Of a DNA stretch of 64,000 bases, positions 51,307 to 60,100 are shown one piece after another. The DNA lies in contig NZ_JBPAXY010000002.1 of assembly GCF_050897975.1 (NCBI RefSeq), positions 496,001 to 560,000 on the forward strand. The letters are read 5' to 3'. The position numbers and the translations under genes were made by a program. The notes under the pieces are model-generated. The model saw only the letters and a program-made list of their open reading frames with translations, made no database searches and had not been told where the DNA came from. This DNA is from Pseudooceanicola sp050897975 (GTDB lineage: Bacteria; Pseudomonadota; Alphaproteobacteria; Rhodobacterales; Rhodobacteraceae). The number at the start of each line of letters is the position of its first letter. The stretch's first letter is position 1.

Positions 51307-52062
51307 ATGTCCGACACGATCCCCGAACTGACCATCGAACGCATCCGCCACGAGCTGAAGCGCCGCCCGCTGACCCTGCTGAGCAAGGAAGAGCTGACCC
51401 CGCATATGCTGCGGCTGACCTTCGAAGGCGAGGATCTGGCCGATTTCGCCTCGCCCGGCGTCGACGATCACGTGAAACTGATCTTCCCGGTTGCTGGCGA
51501 GGAGAAGCCGGTGATGCGCGAATATACCCCGCGCAGCTACGACACCGCCGCCCGCCGTCTGGTGCTGGATTTCGCCGTGCACGAGGCCGGGCCCGCCACC
51601 GCCTGGGCCATCGCGGCCCAGCCGGGTGACGAGCTGACCGTAGGCGGCCCGCGCGGCAGCCAGGTTCTGAGCGGGCCGCAAGAGTGGCTGCTGATCGGCG
51701 ATGAAACCGCGCTGCCCGCCATCGCCCGGCGCATCGAGGGGCTGGATGCGGGCCACAAGGTGACCGCGCTGATCACCGTGCCGGGCGCGGCGGACGAGCA
51801 GAGCTTTGACAGCGATGCCCAGGTCGAGATTCGCTGGATTCACCGCCCCGAGGACCAGGCCCATCTGGTCGACCCGATTCTGCCCGCCCTGGCCGAGGTC
51901 GAGCTGAGCGCGGGCCTTTATGCCTGGATCGCCGCCGAGGCGAGCGTGGCCCGGGCCCTGCGTGATGCGCTGCAAGAGCGCGGTCACCCGCTGACCCGGA
52001 TGAAGGCCGCGGGCTATTGGACGCGCGGCGTGGCCGATGGCTCGGACAAGGGCATCGCCTGA
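51307..52062 (+). CDS. Siderophore-interacting protein (flavin-dependent ferric reductase)
   Basis: 251 aa from ATG 51307, with GAGGAAG at 8 bp; the frame is open 6 codons earlier. The FAD site is REYTPRSYD and the SIP family block LLIGDETALPAIARRIE is in the C-terminal half, followed by AWIAAEASVARALRDAL and the closing GYWTRGVAD. It reduces ferric siderophores in the cytoplasm using NAD(P)H. No siderophore transport genes are near, so its partner is unknown. Confidence 0.93.
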   Translation: MSDTIPELTIERIRHELKRRPLTLLSKEELTPHMLRLTFEGEDLADFASPGVDDHVKLIFPVAGEEKPVMREYTPRSYDTAARRLVLDFAVHEAGPATAWAIAAQPGDELTVGGPRGSQVLSGPQEWLLIGDETALPAIARRIEGLDAGHKVTALITVPGAADEQSFDSDAQVEIRWIHRPEDQAHLVDPILPALAEVELSAGLYAWIAAEASVARALRDALQERGHPLTRMKAAGYWTRGVADGSDKGIA

Positions 52063-52084
52063 GGGCCGAACGCCTGAAAACGCT

Positions 52085-52113
52085 GGGGCAGGGGGAAACC
52101 TCTGCCCTTTTTT
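52085..52113 (+). terminator. Rho-independent terminator after the siderophore-interacting protein
   Basis: GGGCAG...CTGCCC with a GGGAAACCT-type loop and seven T residues. Confidence 0.8.
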
Positions 52114-52138
52114 TCGGGCATCGGCCAGGGTCGGAACA

Positions 52139-52181
52139 CAAAAAAGCCCCGCGAAACCAAGGGCTTCGCGGGGCTTTGTTT
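52139..52181 (-). terminator. Terminator of the tRNA-Leu gene
   Basis: AAAAAGCCCCGCGAA and TTCGCGGGGCTTTGTTTT form a long stem with an ACCAAGGGC loop. On the minus strand it ends in TTTTTGTG; it works in both directions. Confidence 0.85.
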
Positions 52182-52183
52182 TA

Positions 52184-52270
52184 TGGTGCCCAGGAGAGGA
52201 CTCGAACCTCCACGTCCATACAGACACTAGCACCTGAAGCTAGCGCGTCTACCAATTCCGCCACCTGGGC
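52184..52270 (-). tRNA. tRNA-Leu (anticodon CAG)
   Basis: 87 nt including an encoded CCA. The acceptor stem is GCCCAGG / CCTGGGC, the D arm is GGAATTGGTAGACGC, the anticodon loop has CTTCAGG, a long variable arm (TGTCTGTATGGACGT) marks a class II tRNA, and the T arm is GGTTCGAGTCC. The sequence is close to E. coli tRNA-Leu(CAG). Confidence 0.96.
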
Positions 52271-52429
52271 CGGTGTCGTGAGGGGCGATATATGGGGTGT
52301 GTCGGGGGGTGTCAACGAGGTTTTTGAGCATTTTGTGAAAGTCATTTCGACAAAGCCGCCAACCGCCTTGTGTGCAAGGGAAAGCGGGGCTAGGAACCTA
52401 TAGGAATTCGATCAGCCGGAGGTTCGTCC

Positions 52430-53419
52430 ATGCCCAAATCGAAGCTTGTCACCATTTTCGGCGGGTCGGGATTCGTCGGCCGTTACATCGCCCGGCGCAT
52501 GGCGCAGCAGGGCTGGCGCGTGCGCGTGGCCGTGCGGCGCCCGGGCGAAGCGGGCTTCGTGCGCCCCTACGGCGCCGTGGGCCAGGTCGAGCCGGTGTTC
52601 TGCAACATCCGTGACGATGCCTCTGTCGAGGTGGCGATGCAGGGCTCTGACGCGGTGGTGAACTGCGTCGGCACCTTCGCCGCCAAGGGCAAGAACAACT
52701 TCGACGCCGTGCAGGCCGAAGGCGCGGGCCGTATCGCCCGGATCGCCGCGGCGCAGGGCGTGGCGAACCTGGTACATATCTCGGCCCTGGGCGCCGATGC
52801 CCAGGCCGACAGCGGTTACGCCCGCTCGAAGGGCGAGGGCGAGGCCGCCGTGCAGGCCGCCTTCCCCGGTGCCGTGATCCTGCGTCCCTCGGTGATCTTC
52901 GGCTACGAGGACAACTTCTTTAACCGATTCGGCCAGATGGCCAGCCGCGCCCCCGTGGTGCCGGTGATCGGCGCCGAGACCAAGTTCCAGCCGGTCTGGG
53001 TCGATGACGTGGCCGCCGCTGCCGTGCAGGGCGTGCTGGGTCAGGCCGTGGGCGGCATCTACGAGCTGGGCGGTCCCGAGGTGAAGACCTTCCGCGACTG
53101 GATGAAAGAGATGTTCGGCGTGATCCAGCGCCGCCGTGGCGTTCTGGCGCTGCCCTTCTGGGTGGGTAGTGTGATTGCCGGGGCCGTGGGGCTGGTGGAA
53201 TCGCTGACCTTCGGTCTGGTGACCAACACCGTTCTGACCAAGGACCAGGTGAAGCAGCTGAAGGTCGACAATGTGGTCTCCGAGGGTGCCCTGGGCTTTG
53301 CCGATCTGGGTATCGAGCCGGTAGCCCCCGAAGCGGTGCTGCCCGACTACATGTGGACCTATCGCCCCTCGGGCCAGTACGCGGCGATCAAGGATTCGGC
53401 GCAGAACTTGAAGGTCTGA
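52430..53419 (+). CDS. NDUFA9-like NAD(P)-binding protein (complex I 39-kDa family)
   Basis: 329 aa atypical short-chain dehydrogenase. The cofactor loop is FGGSGFVGRYIARRM (10-24). VVNCVGTFAAKGKNNFDAVQAEG and GYARSKGEGEAAVQ are family blocks; the usual YxxxK is represented by Y-ARSK. In mitochondria and some alphaproteobacteria the protein is an accessory subunit of complex I; a role here is probable but not shown. Near the end GTVESLTFGLVTNTVLTKDQVKQL-type sequence is typical of the family. Confidence 0.87.
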   Translation: MPKSKLVTIFGGSGFVGRYIARRMAQQGWRVRVAVRRPGEAGFVRPYGAVGQVEPVFCNIRDDASVEVAMQGSDAVVNCVGTFAAKGKNNFDAVQAEGAGRIARIAAAQGVANLVHISALGADAQADSGYARSKGEGEAAVQAAFPGAVILRPSVIFGYEDNFFNRFGQMASRAPVVPVIGAETKFQPVWVDDVAAAAVQGVLGQAVGGIYELGGPEVKTFRDWMKEMFGVIQRRRGVLALPFWVGSVIAGAVGLVESLTFGLVTNTVLTKDQVKQLKVDNVVSEGALGFADLGIEPVAPEAVLPDYMWTYRPSGQYAAIKDSAQNLKV

Positions 53420-53451
53420 GCCTGGGGCCCTGGCCCTGACGGAATTGCGAG

Positions 53452-53480
53452 AGCCCGGCCATTGGCCGGGCCTTTTCGTT
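53452..53480 (+). terminator. Rho-independent terminator after the NDUFA9-like gene
   Basis: GCCCGGCC / GGCCGGGC stem around ATT, followed by CTTTTCGTTTTT. Confidence 0.88.
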
Positions 53481-53481
53481 T

Positions 53482-53770
53482 TTGGTGGGGGAAGGTGGGG
53501 GCGGCGGGGCGAACCCCGCCTACGGGCCTTGGCACGGGCTGAAAGCCCGGGCCGCGCCCGACCCTCCCCCCGGGAGGGCGCATGGCGATGTCACGCACAG
53601 CCAGAGGTTCGCCGGGAATTTGGGGTGCATCGGCAGCGGACGGGGGCCGAGGCGCCCACCCAGGGTCGGGCGCGACCCCCTCTTCACCAAAGCGCCCCCC
53701 CCCCCCACACACACCGGGCGGACTCGCGGCCGGTGCCAGGCTCAGGGCGGGGCAGCGCGGCTCCGCTTCC
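53482..53770. other. Intergenic region with a 12-C tract, no gene seen
   Basis: Lies between two convergent genes. It is GC-rich and low in complexity, with a run of 12 C (53695-53706) followed by ACACACACC. Short frames on both strands lack family features and ribosome binding sites. Confidence 0.55.
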
Positions 53771-54574
53771 TCAGCTATAGGCCCACCACAGCAGGCCCGT
53801 GCCCAGCAGGACGCGGTAGATCACATAGGGGGTGAAACTAACCGAGCGCAGCAGGCGCATCATCAGCGACAGGGCCAGCAGCGCCGAGAGGAAGGCGAAG
53901 ATCGCCGCGATCGTGCCGTCGATGGCGGCTTGGGCGTTGGCGGTCGCGATCACCTCGACCGAGAGATAGGCTGCCGAGGCGATGATCATCGGGATCGACA
54001 TCAGCATGGAGATCTTCGCCGCCGCCTGCCGTTCGAACCCGCCGAACAGCGCCCCGGTGATGCAGATGCCCGAGCGCGAGGTGCCCGGAATCAGCGCGAT
54101 GGCCTGCCACAGGCCCAGCACGATGGCGTCCCGCAGGGTCCACTCCGCCGCCGCCCGCCCGCTGTCTCCGCGCCGGTCGGCGATCCACAGCAGCACGCCG
54201 AAGCCCAGCATGGTCCAGCCGATCACCGCAGCCGAGCGCAACATGTCGTCGATATGGGTGATCGCCAGGAAAAGGCCAAAGAGGATGCCCGGGATCGTCG
54301 CCACGATCAGCAGGAAGGCCAGGCGGCTGCCCGGCGTGTCGGTGCGCCCGCGCGCCAGGCGCGGCAACCCGGCCAGCGCTTCGCGGACATCCGCCCAAAA
54401 GTACAGCACGACCGCGCCCAGCGTGCCCACATGGACCGCCACGTCGATCACCTGGCCCTGGTCCTGCATCCCCGACAGGGCGGGCAGCAGAATCAGGTGG
54501 CCAGAGGAGGAGATGGGAAGAAACTCGGTAATGCCCTGAATAATCGCGAGAAGAAGGAGCTGAAGCAAAGGCAT
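53771..54574 (-). CDS. uppP: Undecaprenyl-diphosphatase UppP (BacA)
   Basis: 267 aa membrane enzyme that recycles undecaprenyl pyrophosphate for peptidoglycan and polysaccharide synthesis and confers bacitracin tolerance. The first catalytic motif is IIQGITEFLPISSSGHL (11-27), and the second, PGTSRSG, lies in the middle. About seven hydrophobic segments follow. The gene is divergent from gltD across an AT-rich 230-bp gap. Confidence 0.95.
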   Translation of the reverse strand: MPLLQLLLLAIIQGITEFLPISSSGHLILLPALSGMQDQGQVIDVAVHVGTLGAVVLYFWADVREALAGLPRLARGRTDTPGSRLAFLLIVATIPGILFGLFLAITHIDDMLRSAAVIGWTMLGFGVLLWIADRRGDSGRAAAEWTLRDAIVLGLWQAIALIPGTSRSGICITGALFGGFERQAAAKISMLMSIPMIIASAAYLSVEVIATANAQAAIDGTIAAIFAFLSALLALSLMMRLLRSVSFTPYVIYRVLLGTGLLWWAYS

Positions 54575-54805
54575 GGGAAATCCTGGGGAGGCTATGATGG
54601 GGTTAGGATTAACCCTTTGTAGTTGAAAGAGAAGCCGTTAAATAGGTCCGGTTCGGTACTTAATGTATCGCATCTTTTGCGTGTGAAACGCTTCGCCCGT
54701 GATGTTTGCGCATTAATAGGTCACTGGTTCTGACTTTTCATGCCGCGATCCGTGCTGTAGAAGGCCCCGGAACAAGGTAGCGACAAGCGAAACGAGGAGT
54801 TGGCC
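54575..54805. promoter_or_regulatory. Divergent promoter region of uppP and gltD
   Basis: AT-rich compared with the genes. Contains GGGGTTAGGATTAACCC (54599-54615), an inverted repeat next to uppP. No single promoter is assigned with confidence. Confidence 0.4.
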
Positions 54806-56245
54806 GTGGCGAAGCAACCGATGCTGAAATTCGTGTCCGTCGGGCGGGAGACCCCCCAGAAACGCGATGCGGACACCCGTGCCCATGACTTCGACGAGAT
54901 CTATGCGGAATTCGCGGCCGCCAAGGCCGAGGAACAGGCCAGCCGGTGCAGCCAGTGTGGCGTGCCCTACTGCCAGTCCCATTGCCCGCTGCACAACAAT
55001 ATCCCCGACTGGCTGCGCCTGACCGCGACGCACCGCCTGGAAGAGGCCTATCAGGTCAGCCAGGCCACCAATACCTTCCCCGAGATCTGCGGCCGCATCT
55101 GCCCGCAGGACCGTCTGTGCGAAGGCAATTGCGTGATCGAACAGTCGGGCCACGGCACCGTCACCATCGGCGCGGTCGAGAAATACATCACCGATACCGC
55201 CTGGGAAAACGGCTGGGTGAAACCCGTCGTCCCCGAGGTCGAGCGTGAGGAAAGCGTCGGCATCATCGGCGCGGGCCCCGGTGGCCTGGCCGCCGCCGAC
55301 ATGCTGCGCCGCGCCGGCGTGCAGGTCACGGTCTACGACCGCTACGACCGCGCGGGCGGGCTGCTGACCTACGGCATCCCCGGGTTCAAGCTGGAAAAGG
55401 ACGTGGTCATGCGCCGGGTCGAGCAGCTGGAGCAGTCGGGCGTCGAATTCGTGCTGAACTGCAACGTGGGCGAAGACCTTTCCTTTGACGCCATTCGCGG
55501 CAAGCATGACGCGGTGCTGATCGCCACCGGCGTCTACAAGACCCGCGACCTGACCGGCCCCAATGCGGGCGCCGAGGGCATCGTGCGCGCCATCGACTAT
55601 CTGACCTGCTCCAACCGCGTCAGCTTTGGCGACACGGTCGAGGAATACGAGAACGGCGAGCTGAACGCCAAGGGCAAGAAGGTCGTCGTGGTGGGCGGCG
55701 GCGACACCGCCATGGACTGCGTGCGCACGGCCATCCGTCAGGGCGCCGAAAGCGTGAAATGCCTCTATCGCCGCGACCGCAAGAACATGCCGGGCTCGCA
55801 ACGCGAAGTGCAGAACGCCGAGGAAGAGGGCGTGGAATTCGTCTGGCTGTCCAACCCCGTGGGCTTTGCCACCGAGGGCGAGACGGTCAGCGCGGCCATG
55901 GTGCAGAAGATGCGCCTGGGCCAGCCCGACGCCTCGGGCCGCCAGTCGCCCGAGGTCATCGAGGGCAGCGACTATGCCGAAGAGGCCGATATCGTCATCA
56001 AGGCGCTTGGCTTCGAACCCGAGGATCTGCCCGCGCTTTGGGGCACCGAGGGTCTGGAAGTGACCCGCTGGGGCACCGTCCGCGCCGATTTCGGCACCGG
56101 CCGCACCTCGCTGGATCGGGTCTATGCCGTGGGCGACATCGTGCGCGGTGCCAGCCTGGTGGTCTGGGCGATCCGCGATGGCCGCGATTGCGCTGCCGCG
56201 ATCCTGGCCGACCTCGACGCCCCCGCCGCCGTGGCGGCAGAGTAA
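54806..56245 (+). CDS. gltD: Glutamate synthase (NADPH) small subunit
   Basis: 479 aa. Two N-terminal 4Fe-4S cysteine sets, CSQCGVPYCQSHCP and CGRICPQDRLCEGNC, precede the FAD loop GAGPGGLAAAD and the NADPH loop GGGDTAMDC. It feeds electrons to GltB. The start is GTG 54806 with GAGGAG 6 bp upstream; the TTG at 54800 lies too close to that site. gltD is followed by a gene of unknown function and then gltB, an unusual interruption. Confidence 0.95.
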   Translation: MAKQPMLKFVSVGRETPQKRDADTRAHDFDEIYAEFAAAKAEEQASRCSQCGVPYCQSHCPLHNNIPDWLRLTATHRLEEAYQVSQATNTFPEICGRICPQDRLCEGNCVIEQSGHGTVTIGAVEKYITDTAWENGWVKPVVPEVEREESVGIIGAGPGGLAAADMLRRAGVQVTVYDRYDRAGGLLTYGIPGFKLEKDVVMRRVEQLEQSGVEFVLNCNVGEDLSFDAIRGKHDAVLIATGVYKTRDLTGPNAGAEGIVRAIDYLTCSNRVSFGDTVEEYENGELNAKGKKVVVVGGGDTAMDCVRTAIRQGAESVKCLYRRDRKNMPGSQREVQNAEEEGVEFVWLSNPVGFATEGETVSAAMVQKMRLGQPDASGRQSPEVIEGSDYAEEADIVIKALGFEPEDLPALWGTEGLEVTRWGTVRADFGTGRTSLDRVYAVGDIVRGASLVVWAIRDGRDCAAAILADLDAPAAVAAE

Positions 56246-56335
56246 CGACACCATAGGCTGGGCGGGCGCCACATCGGGGCCCCTCCGACCCCCGCTCATC
56301 GCATCCACCGCTAACGCGCCCCGAAAGGGCAGGAC

Positions 56336-57076
56336 ATGGCAGACGCATTGGACATCACCCCGGTCTCTGACAGCGAAACGCTGAAGGTCTGGCTCTATCG
56401 TGGCACCAGCACCCGTCTGGTCCTGTCCTTCTGGGACAGCGAAGAGGGCGGCGCGCCGCTGGCCGCCTTTGCCCATGCCGCCAGCCACGGCGGGCGCGAC
56501 AACGTGCTGTTCTTCGCCGATCCGCAGGATACCTGGCTGAACGGCCCGCGCCTGATCGAAGAGATCGTGGAATGGGCCGCCGCCTATCACCGCGAGGTCG
56601 GCGCCGAGACGGTGATGGTGCTGGGCCAGGGGATGGGGGGCTTCATGGCCCTGGCCATGCCTGCGTTCCTAGAGGTCAAGGTGGCCCTGGCGCTGAGCCC
56701 GCTGTTTGCGATGCCCGCCCGCGCCATCCCCGAGGGCAAGGGCCTGGAAGACCTGCGCCTGCACAACCTGGGCGAGGTGCTGGGCCGCGACGCCGATTAC
56801 TACCTGATCCACGGCGAGGCGCCGGGCGAGGCCGCCCATCTGGAAAGCTTCCCGTTGCAGCCGAATATCCACCAGATGATCCTGCCCACGGGCGACAAGA
56901 CCGTGCCGCAGCTTCTGGACGAGGCCGGGCTGACCGGCGAGGTGCTGGAACGCGCCTTTCTGAACCAGGCGCGCAAGCTGCGCAAAACCCTGGAACCGCT
57001 GGGCGTTTACCGCCGTGAAGATGCGCTGCCCGAAGAGGGCGGCGAGAACGACCTGACCGGAGAGCCGCAGGCATGA
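56336..57076 (+). CDS. Unknown protein with an alpha/beta-hydrolase-like core, between gltD and gltB
   Basis: 246 aa, cytoplasmic. The alternation LVLSFWDS, NVLFFADP, TVMVLGQGMGGFMALAMP and VALALSPLF resembles an alpha/beta-hydrolase sheet. The nucleophile elbow would be G97-Q-G99-M-G101, with Gly99 where the catalytic serine should be, so enzyme activity is doubtful. The stop codon overlaps an alternative gltB start (ATGA at 57073). I do not recognise a named family. Its place between the two glutamate synthase genes suggests an assembly or regulatory role. Confidence 0.78.
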   Translation: MADALDITPVSDSETLKVWLYRGTSTRLVLSFWDSEEGGAPLAAFAHAASHGGRDNVLFFADPQDTWLNGPRLIEEIVEWAAAYHREVGAETVMVLGQGMGGFMALAMPAFLEVKVALALSPLFAMPARAIPEGKGLEDLRLHNLGEVLGRDADYYLIHGEAPGEAAHLESFPLQPNIHQMILPTGDKTVPQLLDEAGLTGEVLERAFLNQARKLRKTLEPLGVYRREDALPEEGGENDLTGEPQA

Positions 57077-57129
57077 GCGCCGCCGCTTTCCCCCGCAACA
57101 CCGCCATTTCGGCAAAGGGAGACCTGACC

Positions 57130-60100
57130 ATGACCAAGATCGACGCGAATTGGGCCGCCGCCGAGAAAGCCAAGCGCAAGTGGATGGAAGAGAACGGCCT
57201 GTTCCGCGAGGAACACGAGCATTCTTCCTGCGGCGTTGGCCTTGTCGTCTCGATCGACGGCAAACCGTCGCGCAAGGTGGTCGAGGCGGGCATTACCGCG
57301 CTGAAGGCGATCTGGCACCGTGGCGCCGTGGATGCCGACGGCAAGACCGGCGATGGTGCGGGCATCCACGTGCAGATCCCCGTTCCCTTCTTCTATGACC
57401 AGATCAAGCGCACCGGCCACGAGCCGCGCCGCGACGAGCTGATGGCCGTGGGCCAGGTCTTCCTGCCGCGCACCGATTTCGGCGCCCAGGAAACCTGCCG
57501 GACCATCGTCGAGGCCGAAGTGCTGCGCATGGGCTACTATATCTACGGCTGGCGCCACGTGCCGGTCGAGATCGACTGCCTGGGCGAAAAGGCCAACGCC
57601 ACCCGCCCCGAGATCGAGCAGATCCTGATTTCCAACATCAAGGGTGTCGACGAGGAACAGTTCGAGCGCGAGCTGTATGTGATCCGTCGCCGGATCGAGA
57701 AGGCCGCCGCGAGCGCGGGCATCACCGATCTGTACCTGGCCTCGCTGTCCTGCCGGTCGATCATCTACAAGGGGATGATGCTGGCCGAACAGGTGGCCGT
57801 CTTCTACCCCGACCTGATGGACGAGCGCTTCACCTCGACCTTCGCCCTGTATCACCAGCGCTATTCCACCAACACCTTCCCGGAATGGTGGCTGGCGCAG
57901 CCCTTCCGCATGTTGGCCCACAACGGCGAGATCAACACGCTGAAGGGCAACGTGAACTGGATGAAAAGCCACGAGATCCGCATGGCCTCCTCGGCCTTCG
58001 GGGACATGGCCGAAGACATCAAGCCGATCATCCCCGGTGGGTCGTCCGACTCGGCGGCGCTGGATGCGGTCTTCGAGGTGCTGGTGCGGGCCGGGCGTTC
58101 GGCGCCCATGGCGAAAACCATGCTGGTGCCCGAGTCGTGGTCCAAGCAGGCCGAGGAACTGCCGGAAGCCTGGCGCGACATGTATTCCTACTGCAACTCG
58201 GTGATGGAACCCTGGGATGGCCCGGCGGCGCTTGCCATGACCGATGGTCGCTGGGTCTGCGCGGGCACCGACCGGAACGGTCTGCGCCCGATGCGTTACG
58301 TGGTGACCGGCGACGGCCTGCTGATCGCGGGCTCCGAGGCGGGCATGGTGCCGACCAACGAGGCCACCGTGCGCGAAAAGGGCGCCCTGGGTCCGGGCCA
58401 GCTGCTGGCGGTGGATACCAAAGAGGGCAAGCTGTACCACGACGTCGAGATCAAGGACAAACTGGCCGCCGGTCAGCCCTTCGGCGAATGGGTCGGCAAG
58501 ATTTCCGAGCTGGACGAAGCCCTGGCCGAGGTCGAGGAAAAGCCGATCTATGAAGGCGCCGAGTTGCGCAAGCGGCAGATCGCGGCTGGCTATTCGGTGG
58601 AAGAGCTGGAACAGATGCTGGCGCCCATGGCCGAGGATGGCAAAGAGGCCATCGCCTCGATGGGCGACGACACGCCCTCTGCCGTGCTGTCCAACAAGTA
58701 CCGCCCGCTGAGCCACTTCTTCCGCCAGAACTTCAGCCAGGTCACCAACCCGCCGATCGACTCCTTGCGCGAATTCCGCGTGATGAGCCTGAAGACGCGG
58801 TTCGGCAACCTGAAGAACGTGCTGGACGAGTCGAGCGCACAGACCGAGATCCTGGTGCTGGACACGCCCTTTGTCGGCAATGAACAGTTCGTCGAGCTGA
58901 AGAACCACTTCAACGCCGAGATGGTCGAGATCGACTGTACCTTCCCGGCCACCGGCGAGCGCGGCGCGCTGCGCGAGGCGCTGAACCGTATCCGGCAAGA
59001 GGCCGAGGACGCGGTGCGCTCTGGCGGCGGGCACATCATCCTGACCGATCAGAACCAGGGCCCCGACAAGGTGGCCATGCCGATGATCCTGGCGACCTCG
59101 GCGGTGCACAGCTGGCTGACCCAGAAGGGCCTGCGCACCTTCTGCTCCATCGGCGTGCGCTCGGCCGAATGCGTCGATCCGCATTACTTTGCCGTGCTGA
59201 TCGCCTCGGGCGCGACCATCGTGAACGCCTACCTGGCCGAGGACAGCATCGCCGACCGCATCAAGCGCGGCCTGCTGGACGGCACCCTGACCGAGAACAT
59301 GAAGCGCTACCGCGATGCCATCGACCAGGGTCTGCTGAAGATCATGGCCAAGATGGGTATCTCGGTCATCTCCTCCTATCGCGGCGGTCTGAACTTCGAG
59401 GCCGTGGGCCTGAGCCGCGCCATGTGCGCCGAGTTCTTCCCCGGGATGCTGAGCCGCATTTCCGGCATCGGGATCTACGGCATCCAGAAGAAGATCGAAG
59501 AGGTGCACCGCCTTGGCTGGAAGTCCGGCCAGGACGTGCTGCCGATCGGTGGTTTCTACAAGGCGCGCAAGTCGGGCGAGACCCATGCCTGGGAAGCGCA
59601 GACCATGCACATGCTGCAAGCGGCCTGTGACCGGGCCAGCTTTGAGATCTGGAAGCAGTATTCGGCACGGATGCAGGCCAACCCGCCGATCCACCTGCGC
59701 GACCTGCTGGCGATCAAGCCCCTGGGCAAGTCGATCCCGATCGAAGAGGTCGAATCGATCACCTCGATCCGTAAACGCTTCGTCACCCCCGGCATGTCCC
59801 TTGGCGCGCTGTCGCCCGAGGCGCACAAGCTGCTGAACGTCGCGATGAACCGCATCGGGGCCAAGTCCGACTCGGGCGAGGGCGGCGAGGATCCGGCACA
59901 CTTCGTGCCCGAACCCAACGGCGACAACCCGTCGGCAAAGATCAAGCAGGTGGCCTCTGGCCGTTTCGGTGTCACCGCCGAATACCTGAACCAGTGTGAA
60001 GAGCTGGAGATCAAGGTGGCCCAGGGTGCCAAGCCCGGCGAGGGTGGCCAGCTGCCCGGCATGAAGGTCACCGACCTGATCGCCCGTCTGCGCCATTCGA

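Noticed and set aside
53582..54622. A 346-codon plus-strand frame opposite uppP
   Set aside because: Runs through the 12-C tract and is antisense to a clear UppP.
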